From Phycisphaeraceae bacterium (GTDB lineage Bacteria; Planctomycetota; Phycisphaerae; Phycisphaerales; Phycisphaeraceae), in the NCBI GenBank assembly GCA_029260695.1, contig JAJDCT010000331.1, positions 1 through 5,115 of the forward strand: a stretch of DNA of 5,115 nt, in the 5' to 3' direction. Shown here one piece after another: positions 1 to 5,109 of this stretch (position 1 is its first letter; each line of letters begins with the position of its first letter). A program made the position numbers and the translations under genes. A model generated the notes under the pieces. It did not search any database. It was given only the letters and a program-made list of their open reading frames with translations, and was not told the origin of the DNA.

Positions 1-377
1 TTCACCCAACGCTCCAACACCACCGCCTTTGCAAACACCGAATCATCTGCCGCCCGTAAGGCTTCCTCGACCCGCCCGTGGCCGGCGACAAAATCAGCGA
101 CCAGCTTATCTTTCGAAGCGTAAATCGAACGGTCGGCCTCGGGCTTACTCTTCATCCCGAACTTGTGCCCCACCGGGTCTTCAAACAACTCGCCCTTGAC
201 CACCGCCTCGATCACCGGGTGATAAGCGTTCAGATGGCTAAGCACCCAGGCCGGGTGGTTCATGCCCGGGCCCGGCTGCAAGCCCATCTGCTCGTCGGAA
301 AGGTCGGCTACCAACCTCTGGCCGTAACCCAGGTTCTTGTCCCAGCTAAACAGCAAGCCCTCAATCGCATTAGACAT
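1..377 (-). CDS. DinB-family protein, C-terminally truncated by window edge
   Basis: A second DinB-like reading frame begins at ATG 377 (MSNAIEGLLFSWDKNL...) with AGGA about nine bases upstream. It stays open to the window edge, giving 125 codons. It is a clear paralogue of the preceding gene: PGPGMNHPAWVLSHL (residues 35-49) against PKPGMNHPVWIVGHL, and a shared FGMKSKP / FGFKSNP segment. The first metal histidine, H48, is present; the two C-terminal histidines lie beyond the edge. The 36-base gap to the upstream DinB gene argues for tandem duplication and co-transcription. The function is unknown beyond the superfamily. Confidence 0.82.
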   Translation of the reverse strand, partial: MSNAIEGLLFSWDKNLGYGQRLVADLSDEQMGLQPGPGMNHPAWVLSHLNAYHPVIEAVVKGELFEDPVGHKFGMKSKPEADRSIYASKDKLVADFVAGHGRVEEALRAADDSVFAKAVVLERWV

Positions 378-413
378 CGTTCGTTTCCTATCAGAGTAAA
401 CCCCGGAACAGAA

Positions 414-905
414 TTAAAATAACGGCGGCATCCCCTGGGCTCGACGCCACGCAGAGAGCTGCCCCAGGTGCATCGTGATATGCCCGTTAAGCAGAAACGC
501 CAAGCCGTCGCCGACCGTCGGCATCATCTTGCGGAAGCCCTCGTCGGGCATCTCGGCTGCGAGTGCAGCACTGTCGATCATTTCCAGCGAAGGGCCGACA
601 GCTTCGACGGCCTTATCCAATTCTGCCACCAAGGCGGCCATGCTTGGATATTTTCCAGCGTCATCGACCGGATTGGATTTAAACCCAAACAACTCGTCCC
701 AGCCCTCGGGTGATTTATAGGTTGCACCCGCCAACTTTGCCGTGAACCCCATCGTGTCTATCAGGTGCCCAACGATCCACACCGGGTGGTTCATCCCAGG
801 CTTGGGCTGGGCCGTCATCTTCCCGTCATCGATACCTTCCAACAGGCTCTTGAGGAAACCCAGGCCGAAGGTGTAGTTGTGCATTACCGTGCTGTCGATA
901 GCCAT
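414..905 (-). CDS. DinB-family (DinB/YfiT-like) putative metalloenzyme
   Basis: A 163-residue four-helix-bundle protein of the DinB/YfiT superfamily. The expected metal-binding histidine triad is visible: H47 in NHPVWIVGHL, and H142 and H146 in HITMHLGQLSAWRR. The C-terminal HLGQ...WRR..GMPPLF is typical of the group. Some relatives are thiol-dependent S-transferases that use mycothiol or bacillithiol, but most, including this type, have no known reaction. The start at 905 has GGAG six bases upstream. A GTG at 953 that overlaps the E1 stop is in frame but lacks family similarity. The gene begins 44 bases after the E1 stop codon, so it is probably on the same transcript. A divergent paralogue follows directly. 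Confidence 0.85.
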   Translation of the reverse strand: MAIDSTVMHNYTFGLGFLKSLLEGIDDGKMTAQPKPGMNHPVWIVGHLIDTMGFTAKLAGATYKSPEGWDELFGFKSNPVDDAGKYPSMAALVAELDKAVEAVGPSLEMIDSAALAAEMPDEGFRKMMPTVGDGLAFLLNGHITMHLGQLSAWRRAQGMPPLF

Positions 906-949
906 ATCCGATACTCCAAAAAAAAGGTACTGATCGCCACTACTTTGAT

Positions 950-2095
950 TCACGCCCCCACATACTTGGCGTAAATGCTCTTGGCGACGTTGGCGTGCTT
1001 GGTGCCCTTGACGATGGCCCGGCCGTCGTTGAAGAGCGTCAATTCGTAAGGCTCGCCGTTGTCGGTGATGTCGGCCCGGAGCATGAACTTGTTGGCGGTC
1101 ACGTTGCCGTGCGATTCCAGCCGCTTGGCGATCTCATCGAAGTCCAACCGGTGCCCATTGCCGCCGGCCGATGAATCGGCCTCCGCCGACTTCATATTAA
1201 GCTGCACCGCGTTTCGGCCGCACAGTGTAGTCGTCGAGCTGCCGAATTTCCCGTCGAGGAATTCAAAATTCCTTTTTTTACAGCACTCGCACTCGCCGAC
1301 GTCATACGCCCTGGCAACTTTGAACTGCTTATAGGCGTTGGCCCACATATCAAAATTCAGCATCGTCGGGCTAACCGCATCGAGGTTCCCGGTCAGGATC
1401 TTCAACGCCTCGGCGACCTGGTAGTTCGCCACGATCGACACCGCGGGCCCGATCACCCCGGCCGTATCACACGTCGGGTTCACACCCGGGGGTGGGGCCT
1501 GCTCAAAGATGCAACGCAGGCAAGGCGTCGCCCGCCCGGCCTGTTCCCAAGATGTCTCGCCGGTCTCGCCCGGAGCCACGGTGTGAGGCAACACAGCGTA
1601 AGACGCACCAACCGTCCCGACCGCACCGCCGTAAACATAGGGGATGCCGTGTTTCACCGCCACGTCGTTGGCGAGGTACCGCGTCTCGAAATTGTCTACC
1701 CCGTCCATGATCAGGTCGACCTTGCCAACCCCCGCAAGCCCGGTCGCCAGCTTCTCGATATTCGTGTGGTTCACGTCATCGACAACCGCCTCGACGGTGA
1801 CCTGTGAGTTGATCCCGGCAATCTTGCGCTTGGCGGCCTCGGCCTTAGGTATGCCCTCCGCCACATCCCGCTCATCAAACAGCACCTGCCTTTGAAGATT
1901 GGTGATCTCGATAAAGTCGCGGTCAACGATAACCAGATGCCCGACACCCGCGCGGGCAAGCATGTTGGCGATCACCGTCCCCAGCGCACCGCAACCCACG
2001 ACCAGGACCTTCGCATCCATAAGCCTGCGCTGCCCCGCTTCCCCGAATCCGGGGAGGAGCATCTGCCGGTGGTAGCGTTCAAGCTCTTGACTCAT
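950..2095 (-). CDS. E1-like adenylyltransferase of the MoeB/ThiF/HesA family
   Basis: A 381-residue ubiquitin-activating-like enzyme predicted to adenylate the C-terminal glycine of a sulfur carrier with ATP. Numbering from the 2095 start, the nucleotide loop is VVGCGALGT (32-40) and the substrate arginine is in NLQRQ (66-70). DGVDNFETRYLAND (131-144) is the usual acidic/Arg motif. C192xxC195 and C269/C272 form the structural zinc site. C209 in PTCDTAGVIGP is the likely catalytic cysteine. The C-terminal 70 or so residues, ending DGRAIVKGT...IYAKYVG, form a small domain in place of the rhodanese domain of MOCS3/MoeZ-type proteins, so sulfur must come from another protein. The start at 2095 (MSQELERYHRQ) has GGGA nearby and fits the family. 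An in-frame ATG at 2110 adds five residues at the edge of the repeat. The likely client is the Gly-Gly carrier encoded about 1.1 kb upstream in the same cluster. Confidence 0.93.
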   Translation of the reverse strand: MSQELERYHRQMLLPGFGEAGQRRLMDAKVLVVGCGALGTVIANMLARAGVGHLVIVDRDFIEITNLQRQVLFDERDVAEGIPKAEAAKRKIAGINSQVTVEAVVDDVNHTNIEKLATGLAGVGKVDLIMDGVDNFETRYLANDVAVKHGIPYVYGGAVGTVGASYAVLPHTVAPGETGETSWEQAGRATPCLRCIFEQAPPPGVNPTCDTAGVIGPAVSIVANYQVAEALKILTGNLDAVSPTMLNFDMWANAYKQFKVARAYDVGECECCKKRNFEFLDGKFGSSTTTLCGRNAVQLNMKSAEADSSAGGNGHRLDFDEIAKRLESHGNVTANKFMLRADITDNGEPYELTLFNDGRAIVKGTKHANVAKSIYAKYVGA

Positions 2096-2115
2096 GATTC
2101 CCAAATCCATTCAAC

Positions 2116-2299
2116 CGCGAAGGCCGCAAAGGCGGGGGGATGATACTAGCCGCGAATGAACGCATATCAACGCGAATAAGATAGAATAAAAAAGGGTCCT
2201 GGTCCCCGATGAATTCTTATTATTTGCGTTCATTTGCGTTCATTTGCGTTCATTTGCGGCCAAGTTCTGAATCTTCTTAGCGATCTGCGCGCCTTCGCG
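2116..2299. repeat. Nested intergenic inverted repeat (CGCGAAT / TTTGCGTTCA type)
   Basis: This fills the spacer between the acetyltransferase and E1 genes. The outer arms, 2116-2128 (cgcgaaggccgca) and 2286-2299, pair with one bulged base. The inner arms are 2149-2180 and 2216-2260. They share gccgc-aatgaacgc at one end and aataag at the other, but the right arm is longer because it carries an extra 10-base unit plus three bases. The tip holds gggtcctggtcccc (2194-2207). No gene or T-tract terminator is seen. It resembles the other spacer repeat in architecture but not in sequence. Confidence 0.83.
2221..2260. repeat. Tandem 10-bp repeat, four units
   Basis: Four consecutive 10-base units of the type catttgcgtt: tatttgcgtt, two perfect copies, then catttgcggc. 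They form most of the right arm of the larger inverted repeat. The left arm holds about three degenerate units (gcgaatgaac, gcatatcaac, gcgaataag), so copy number appears to have changed on one side only. Confidence 0.9.
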
Positions 2300-2306
2300 A
2301 TGATTT

Positions 2307-2735
2307 TTATTCTTCGTGCTGCTCGATCCGTTTGCCCATCCCGATCCGGTCTTCGGTGACGTACCCGATCGCCCGATAGAACGCCATGACCGGCTTATTA
2401 GATTCACGGATCTGTAGGTTTACCTTCGGGCACCCCAACTCACGCATCCGGTTCTCTGCCGCCTCGACCAGCAATCGGCCGTAGCCCTTGCGCTGGTGAT
2501 CGGGGTCGACCGCCAGATAATTCAGCCAGCCGCGATGCCCCTCGTAACCAGCCATCACCGTCCCGACCATCTGCCAATCTATCTGGGCTATCAGGAAGAG
2601 CTCGGGCTGAAACTTGATCTTTGCCGCGATGTCCTTGTGCGGGTCGTTGTGTGGCACGACCAGACCGCATCGCTCCCACAAGTTCACCACGTTCGTAATG
2701 TCTGCTTCCTGGTATGGTCTGATCTCAAACGGCAT
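2307..2735 (-). CDS. GNAT-family N-acetyltransferase, YpeA-like
   Basis: A 142-residue single-domain GNAT acetyltransferase that should transfer an acetyl group from acetyl-CoA to an amine. The acetyl-CoA pyrophosphate loop is visible as HQRKGYG (80-86), following the LAVDP strand. Motif B is represented by NKPVMAFYRAIGYV near the C-terminus. The LWERCGLVVPHNDP segment (19-32), followed by GTVMAGYEGHRGW, is the signature of the E. coli YpeA group, whose substrate is not established. The start at 2735 has AAGGAG with eight bases of spacing; an overlapping ATG at 2742 opens only a five-codon frame. The NIL gene stops 30 bases upstream, so the two are very likely co-transcribed. Whether the enzyme acts in sulfur metabolism, modifies a protein in the pathway or is a passenger cannot be told from the sequence. 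Confidence 0.9.
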   Translation of the reverse strand: MPFEIRPYQEADITNVVNLWERCGLVVPHNDPHKDIAAKIKFQPELFLIAQIDWQMVGTVMAGYEGHRGWLNYLAVDPDHQRKGYGRLLVEAAENRMRELGCPKVNLQIRESNKPVMAFYRAIGYVTEDRIGMGKRIEQHEE

Positions 2736-2765
2736 GGCTCATACTCCTTCCCGGGTCCGCAGTCA

Positions 2766-3020
2766 TCACCCCGCGACGTTGCTGCCGCCCTCGACCGGAT
2801 CGACACGGACACCCTGCTCGATGAGGTAGTCCTGCGCCGCCTTGACCTCGTCTTCCTCACCCTCGAACAGCACCGCCATGATCCCGATGTCCTTCTGCAC
2901 GCTCGCCTGACGGATGTCGAACATCACGCCGGGGAACCGCGTCGCCATCTTCCACAGGCAAGGCTCGTTCTGCCTGCCACCCTCAAACGTCAACCAGGAT
3001 TTGTTTGTGATCTTAGGCAT
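2766..3020 (-). CDS. Standalone NIL-domain protein
   Basis: An 84-residue protein that is essentially one NIL domain, the ferredoxin-like small-molecule-sensing fold first known from the C-terminus of the methionine importer ATPase MetN. It is also found fused to ferredoxins in archaeal and bacterial homocysteine synthesis proteins. Visible family features are the opening WLTF strand, NEPCLWKMATRFPGVMFDIRQASV (residues 18-41), a GIMAVLFEG strand (46-54) and the helix-strand ending YLIEQGVRVDPVE. A single cysteine, C21, sits where many members have a hydrophobic residue. The ATG at 3020 is chosen because the ORF extension to a GTG at 3050 would run into the inverted repeat. No strong Shine-Dalgarno is seen (GGTG nearby). 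In this operon it is likely a methionine-pathway accessory or regulatory subunit, possibly binding methionine or SAM, or contacting the PLP enzyme or carrier. The exact role is not known. Confidence 0.85.
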   Translation of the reverse strand: MPKITNKSWLTFEGGRQNEPCLWKMATRFPGVMFDIRQASVQKDIGIMAVLFEGEEDEVKAAQDYLIEQGVRVDPVEGGSNVAG

Positions 3021-3029
3021 TAGTTTTTC

Positions 3030-3214
3030 ACCACAGAGGCTCAGAGACACAGAGAAAACCCAAACAGAGGGTATCCGCAGATTGCGAAGATGTCGCAGAT
3101 TACAAATACGAAAACACCACGCCTGCTATCAATCTGTGTCATCTGCGTAATCCGTGGATTATATCCCTTTCTTCTCTTTGTCTCAGTGTCTCTGTGGCTC
3201 TGTGCCTCTGTGGT
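3030..3214. repeat. Nested intergenic inverted repeat (CACAGAG / GCAGAT type)
   Basis: The 222-base gap between the carrier and NIL genes is almost filled by a two-tier palindrome. The outer arms, 3030-3055 and 3189-3214, match at 24 of 26 positions (accacagaggc... against its complement). The inner arms, 3073-3101 and 3131-3159, match at 23 of 29, and two of the six mismatches can form G-T pairs. About 29 unpaired bases remain at the tip. There is no T-tract beside either arm, so it is not an obvious terminator. Repeats with these CACAGAG and CGCAGAT words are, from memory, common between genes in planctomycetes and some other phyla; their function is unknown. No gene is visible inside. The left arm ends only ten bases before the NIL start codon, so folding could mask that ribosome binding site. 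Confidence 0.88.
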
Positions 3215-3242
3215 TACCCCGGCCCCTCGGCTATCCCTCTAC

Positions 3243-3524
3243 TCACCCCCCCGCGATGGCGGGGACGATCGAGACCTCATCGCCGGGGCTCAGGGGTGTC
3301 TGGAGGTTCTCCATGAAGCGGATATCCTCGTCGTTGACGTAGATATTAATAAAGCGGTTAATCTCATTGTCGCCTTTGTATAGCCGCTTGCCGAACTCGG
3401 GGTATTGGGTATTCAATGAGCCGAGCACATCCCCGACGGTCCCGCCTGCCACGTCCAGCGATTCCTGGTCGCCGACCTGGGGACGCAGCGCGGTTGGTAT
3501 CCTGACGGTTACGGTGTCTGACAT
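3243..3524 (-). CDS. CysO/MoaD/ThiS-family sulfur carrier protein with C-terminal Gly-Gly
   Basis: A 93-residue ubiquitin-fold (beta-grasp) sulfur carrier. It ends exactly in PAIAGG, the diglycine tail that an E1-like enzyme adenylates and that then receives sulfur as a thiocarboxylate. The opening VRIPTALRP, the central FINIYVNDEDIRF (58-70) and the late GDEVSIVPAIAGG closely resemble mycobacterial CysO as I remember it, more than MoaD (molybdopterin) or ThiS (thiazole). CysO feeds sulfur to the PLP enzyme CysM. Here the adjacent upstream gene encodes another fold-type II PLP enzyme, and an E1-like gene lies further down the cluster. The ATG at 3524 has GGAG seven bases upstream. Position in a SAM-riboswitch operon suggests service to methionine rather than cofactor synthesis. 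No molybdopterin or thiamine genes are visible nearby. Confidence 0.92.
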   Translation of the reverse strand: MSDTVTVRIPTALRPQVGDQESLDVAGGTVGDVLGSLNTQYPEFGKRLYKGDNEINRFINIYVNDEDIRFMENLQTPLSPGDEVSIVPAIAGG

Positions 3525-3593
3525 TTCTTATCTCCGTTGGCGTTTAGCTCTTGCGTATTCTTCTAATGGCGTCCGCGTCCAGGGTAACTGGGT

Positions 3594-4868
3594 TCAGGCA
3601 GTCGCGGTCGGCGTGGGGTTCACCATGGTATGGGTTTCTTCCAACTGCTTAACCAGCTCGTCGAACTCGGTCATCTTGGCGTTGATCGCGGGGCTGATAG
3701 CGAACTGGCCCTGCATCACCTCGACGGTCTTAAGCCCATTGCCGGTGATGCAGACGCAGATCGACTCGTCACGGGGGATCTTGCCGGACTGAATCAGCTT
3801 GATCGTGCAGGCGAGCGTCGTCCCGCCGGCCGGTTCGGTGAAGATGCCCTCAGTCCTCGCCAGCAGCTTGACCGCGTCAAGTATTTCCTGGTCGCTGGCC
3901 GACTCGCCCCACCCGCCGGACTCCGTGATGTCTTTGATGACGTAATACCCGTCCGCCGGGTTGCCGATCGCGATGCTCTTGGCGATCGTGTTGGGCTTCT
4001 GGGGGTGGAACAGCTCCTGACCTTCTCGCAGAGCTTTCACCACGGGGTTGCAGCCGTCCGCCTGGGCGCCGTGGATCTTCGGCTTGTTGTCTTCCACCAG
4101 CCCCAACTCGATGAATTCCTTGTAACCCTTGTAGATCTTCGGGAGGATCGTGCCGCCTGCGACCGGGGAAACCGTGTGCTTCGGCAGCCGCCAACCCAAC
4201 TGCTCGGCGATCTCAAAGCCGTGCGTCTTGGCACCCTCGGTGTAGTAAGGCCGAAGGTTCACGTTCACGATCGCCCAGTTGTACTTGTCCGCGATCTGTG
4301 AACACAGCCGATTCACATCGTCGTAATTGCCCTTGATCTTGACCATCCGAGGCCCAAAGACCAGCGAACCCACGACCTTCCCCTCTTCAAGATCGTGCGG
4401 GATCATCACGAACGCACGCAAGCCGGCCGCCGCCGCATGCGCCGCCACGCTGTGCGCCAGGTTCCCCGTCGAAGCGCAGCCGACCGTGTCAAAACCAAAC
4501 TCAATCGCCTTGGTCAACGCCACCGACACCACGCGGTCCTTGTAACTGAAGGACGGGTAGTTGGCGCTGTCGTCCTTGATGTAGAGCTCTTTAACACCCA
4601 GCTCCGCAGCCAACCGGTCGGCCTTAATCAACGGCGTGAACCCGGAGTTGAACCCCGCCTTGGGCTCACCCTCAATAGGTAAGAGGTCCTTGTATCGCCA
4701 CAGCGACCTGGGCCCGGCCTCGATCGAGGCACGCGTGACCTTGCCCTTCATCGCCTCGTAATCGTAAGCGACCTCCAGGGGTCCAAAGTCGTTGTCACAC
4801 ACCGTCAACGGCCCAAGCGCGTAATCCGTGTGACACTCTTTACACCGCAGCGATTTTACATAGCTCAT
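3594..4868 (-). CDS. thrC: Threonine synthase-like PLP enzyme; possible carrier-dependent homocysteine synthase
   Basis: A 424-residue cytoplasmic fold-type II PLP enzyme of the threonine synthase family, which normally converts O-phosphohomoserine to threonine. The N-terminus has a zinc-ribbon-like CxxC (C9, C12) and C24. The fourth ligand position is D27, so the metal site may be incomplete. The PLP lysine is K110 in SFSYKDRVVS, where classical enzymes have GSFKDRG. The substrate loop is ASTGN (132-136), and PVAGGT (234-239) lies where the PLP-phosphate-binding region is expected. EPAGGTT and a late CITGNGLKT segment complete the fold. The start at 4868 has GGAG seven bases upstream. An in-frame TTG at 4928 lies in the terminator T-tract and is rejected. 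It is the first gene after a SAM riboswitch and 69 bases before a Gly-Gly sulfur carrier. Threonine synthase would not normally be controlled by SAM. I infer that it may use O-phosphohomoserine plus carrier thiocarboxylate to make homocysteine, as CysM does with O-phosphoserine and CysO. Plain threonine synthase remains the alternative. The family call is firm, the specificity is not. Confidence 0.93.
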   Translation of the reverse strand: MSYVKSLRCKECHTDYALGPLTVCDNDFGPLEVAYDYEAMKGKVTRASIEAGPRSLWRYKDLLPIEGEPKAGFNSGFTPLIKADRLAAELGVKELYIKDDSANYPSFSYKDRVVSVALTKAIEFGFDTVGCASTGNLAHSVAAHAAAAGLRAFVMIPHDLEEGKVVGSLVFGPRMVKIKGNYDDVNRLCSQIADKYNWAIVNVNLRPYYTEGAKTHGFEIAEQLGWRLPKHTVSPVAGGTILPKIYKGYKEFIELGLVEDNKPKIHGAQADGCNPVVKALREGQELFHPQKPNTIAKSIAIGNPADGYYVIKDITESGGWGESASDQEILDAVKLLARTEGIFTEPAGGTTLACTIKLIQSGKIPRDESICVCITGNGLKTVEVMQGQFAISPAINAKMTEFDELVKQLEETHTMVNPTPTATA

Positions 4869-4926
4869 CGTGATGCTCCGCCCGCATGGTTGCGTTTGCT
4901 TCTCACTACCGACCCCGGGACCAAAC

Positions 4927-4958
4927 AAAAACCCCTTCTCATCAACGATAAGAAGGGG
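4927..4958 (-). terminator. Riboswitch-controlled rho-independent terminator
   Basis: On the minus strand, CCCCTTCTTATC and GATGAGAAGGGG form a 12-base-pair stem (one G-T wobble) around a GTT loop, followed by TTTTTGTTT. This is a textbook intrinsic terminator between the aptamer and the first gene. Its 5' arm (CTTCTTATC) can instead pair with the aptamer's P1 3' strand (GATAAGAGG, 4995-4987) over nine positions with one wobble, giving an antiterminator. This indicates attenuation: SAM bound means P1 and the terminator form (off); SAM absent means the antiterminator forms (on). A small extra hairpin, CTTTAC/GTAAAG (4978-4964), lies between the two elements. Confidence 0.93.
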
Positions 4959-4985
4959 CAGTGCTTTACACGGTAAAGTGTCGCC

Positions 4986-5103
4986 GCCTCTTATCTTCCC
5001 CGGTCAATGCCGGGCGGGAGTTCGCACCAGTCCGGGGGTAAACCCCAAGACGGTTGCGGTGGCTTCACAGGGCCCATTCCCTCTGCCACTCTGGATAAGA
5101 CGC
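4986..5103 (-). promoter_or_regulatory. SAM-I (S-box) riboswitch aptamer
   Basis: This leader RNA should bind S-adenosylmethionine and shut off the downstream operon when SAM is plentiful. Read on the minus strand, it has the S-box core in order. The P1 5' strand GCGTCTTATC (5103-5094) is followed by AGAG, then GAGGGA and GGGCCC, TGAAGCC, and the invariant GCAACC (5057-5052). A P3 hairpin with GGGG/CCCC arms (5046-5034) comes next, then GGTGCGAACTCC (5028-5017), close to the S-box consensus. The P4 hairpin CCCGG/CCGGG follows (5014-4999), then the P1 3' strand GATAAGAGGC (4995-4986). P1 pairs at 9 of 10 positions. P2 is formed by GTGGC and GCCAC. S-boxes almost always control methionine or SAM synthesis and uptake genes, so this is the strongest evidence for the physiological role of the operon. 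The aptamer is complete; its promoter is mostly outside the window. Confidence 0.95.
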
Positions 5104-5109
5104 TTGGAT

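Noticed and set aside
906..953. GTG start at 953 for the DinB gene, overlapping the E1 stop
   Set aside because: It adds 16 residues unlike the family and skips the GGAG-preceded ATG at 905.
2221..2260. Possible CRISPR or iteron array
   Set aside because: Units are only 10 bases with no spacers, and they form one arm of a larger palindrome; no replication or cas gene is nearby.
2496..3023. Plus-strand open frame of 175 codons spanning the GNAT and NIL genes
   Set aside because: It is antisense to two recognised families and crosses their intergenic gap without any domain signal.
3021..3050. GTG start at 3050 for the NIL gene
   Set aside because: The extension is translated from the inverted repeat arm and lacks family similarity.
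3030..3214. Rho-independent terminator in the carrier-NIL spacer
   Set aside because: The stem is long and imperfect with a wide loop, and no T-tract follows either arm.
3243..3524. Carrier serving molybdopterin (MoaD) or thiazole (ThiS) synthesis
   Set aside because: No moa, moe or thi partner is visible, the leader senses SAM rather than TPP or Moco, and the sequence is closest to CysO by eye.
3630..4301. Long plus-strand open frame (223 codons) opposite the threonine synthase-like gene
   Set aside because: It is antisense to a clearly conserved enzyme; the translation is rich in Arg, Leu, Val and Asp and shows no domain, as expected of a GC-rich shadow frame.
4869..4928. N-terminal extension of the threonine synthase-like gene to a TTG at 4928
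   Set aside because: The TTG lies in the T-tract of the riboswitch terminator, the added 20 residues look non-coding, and the ATG at 4868 has a good GGAG ribosome site and the conserved zinc-ribbon start.
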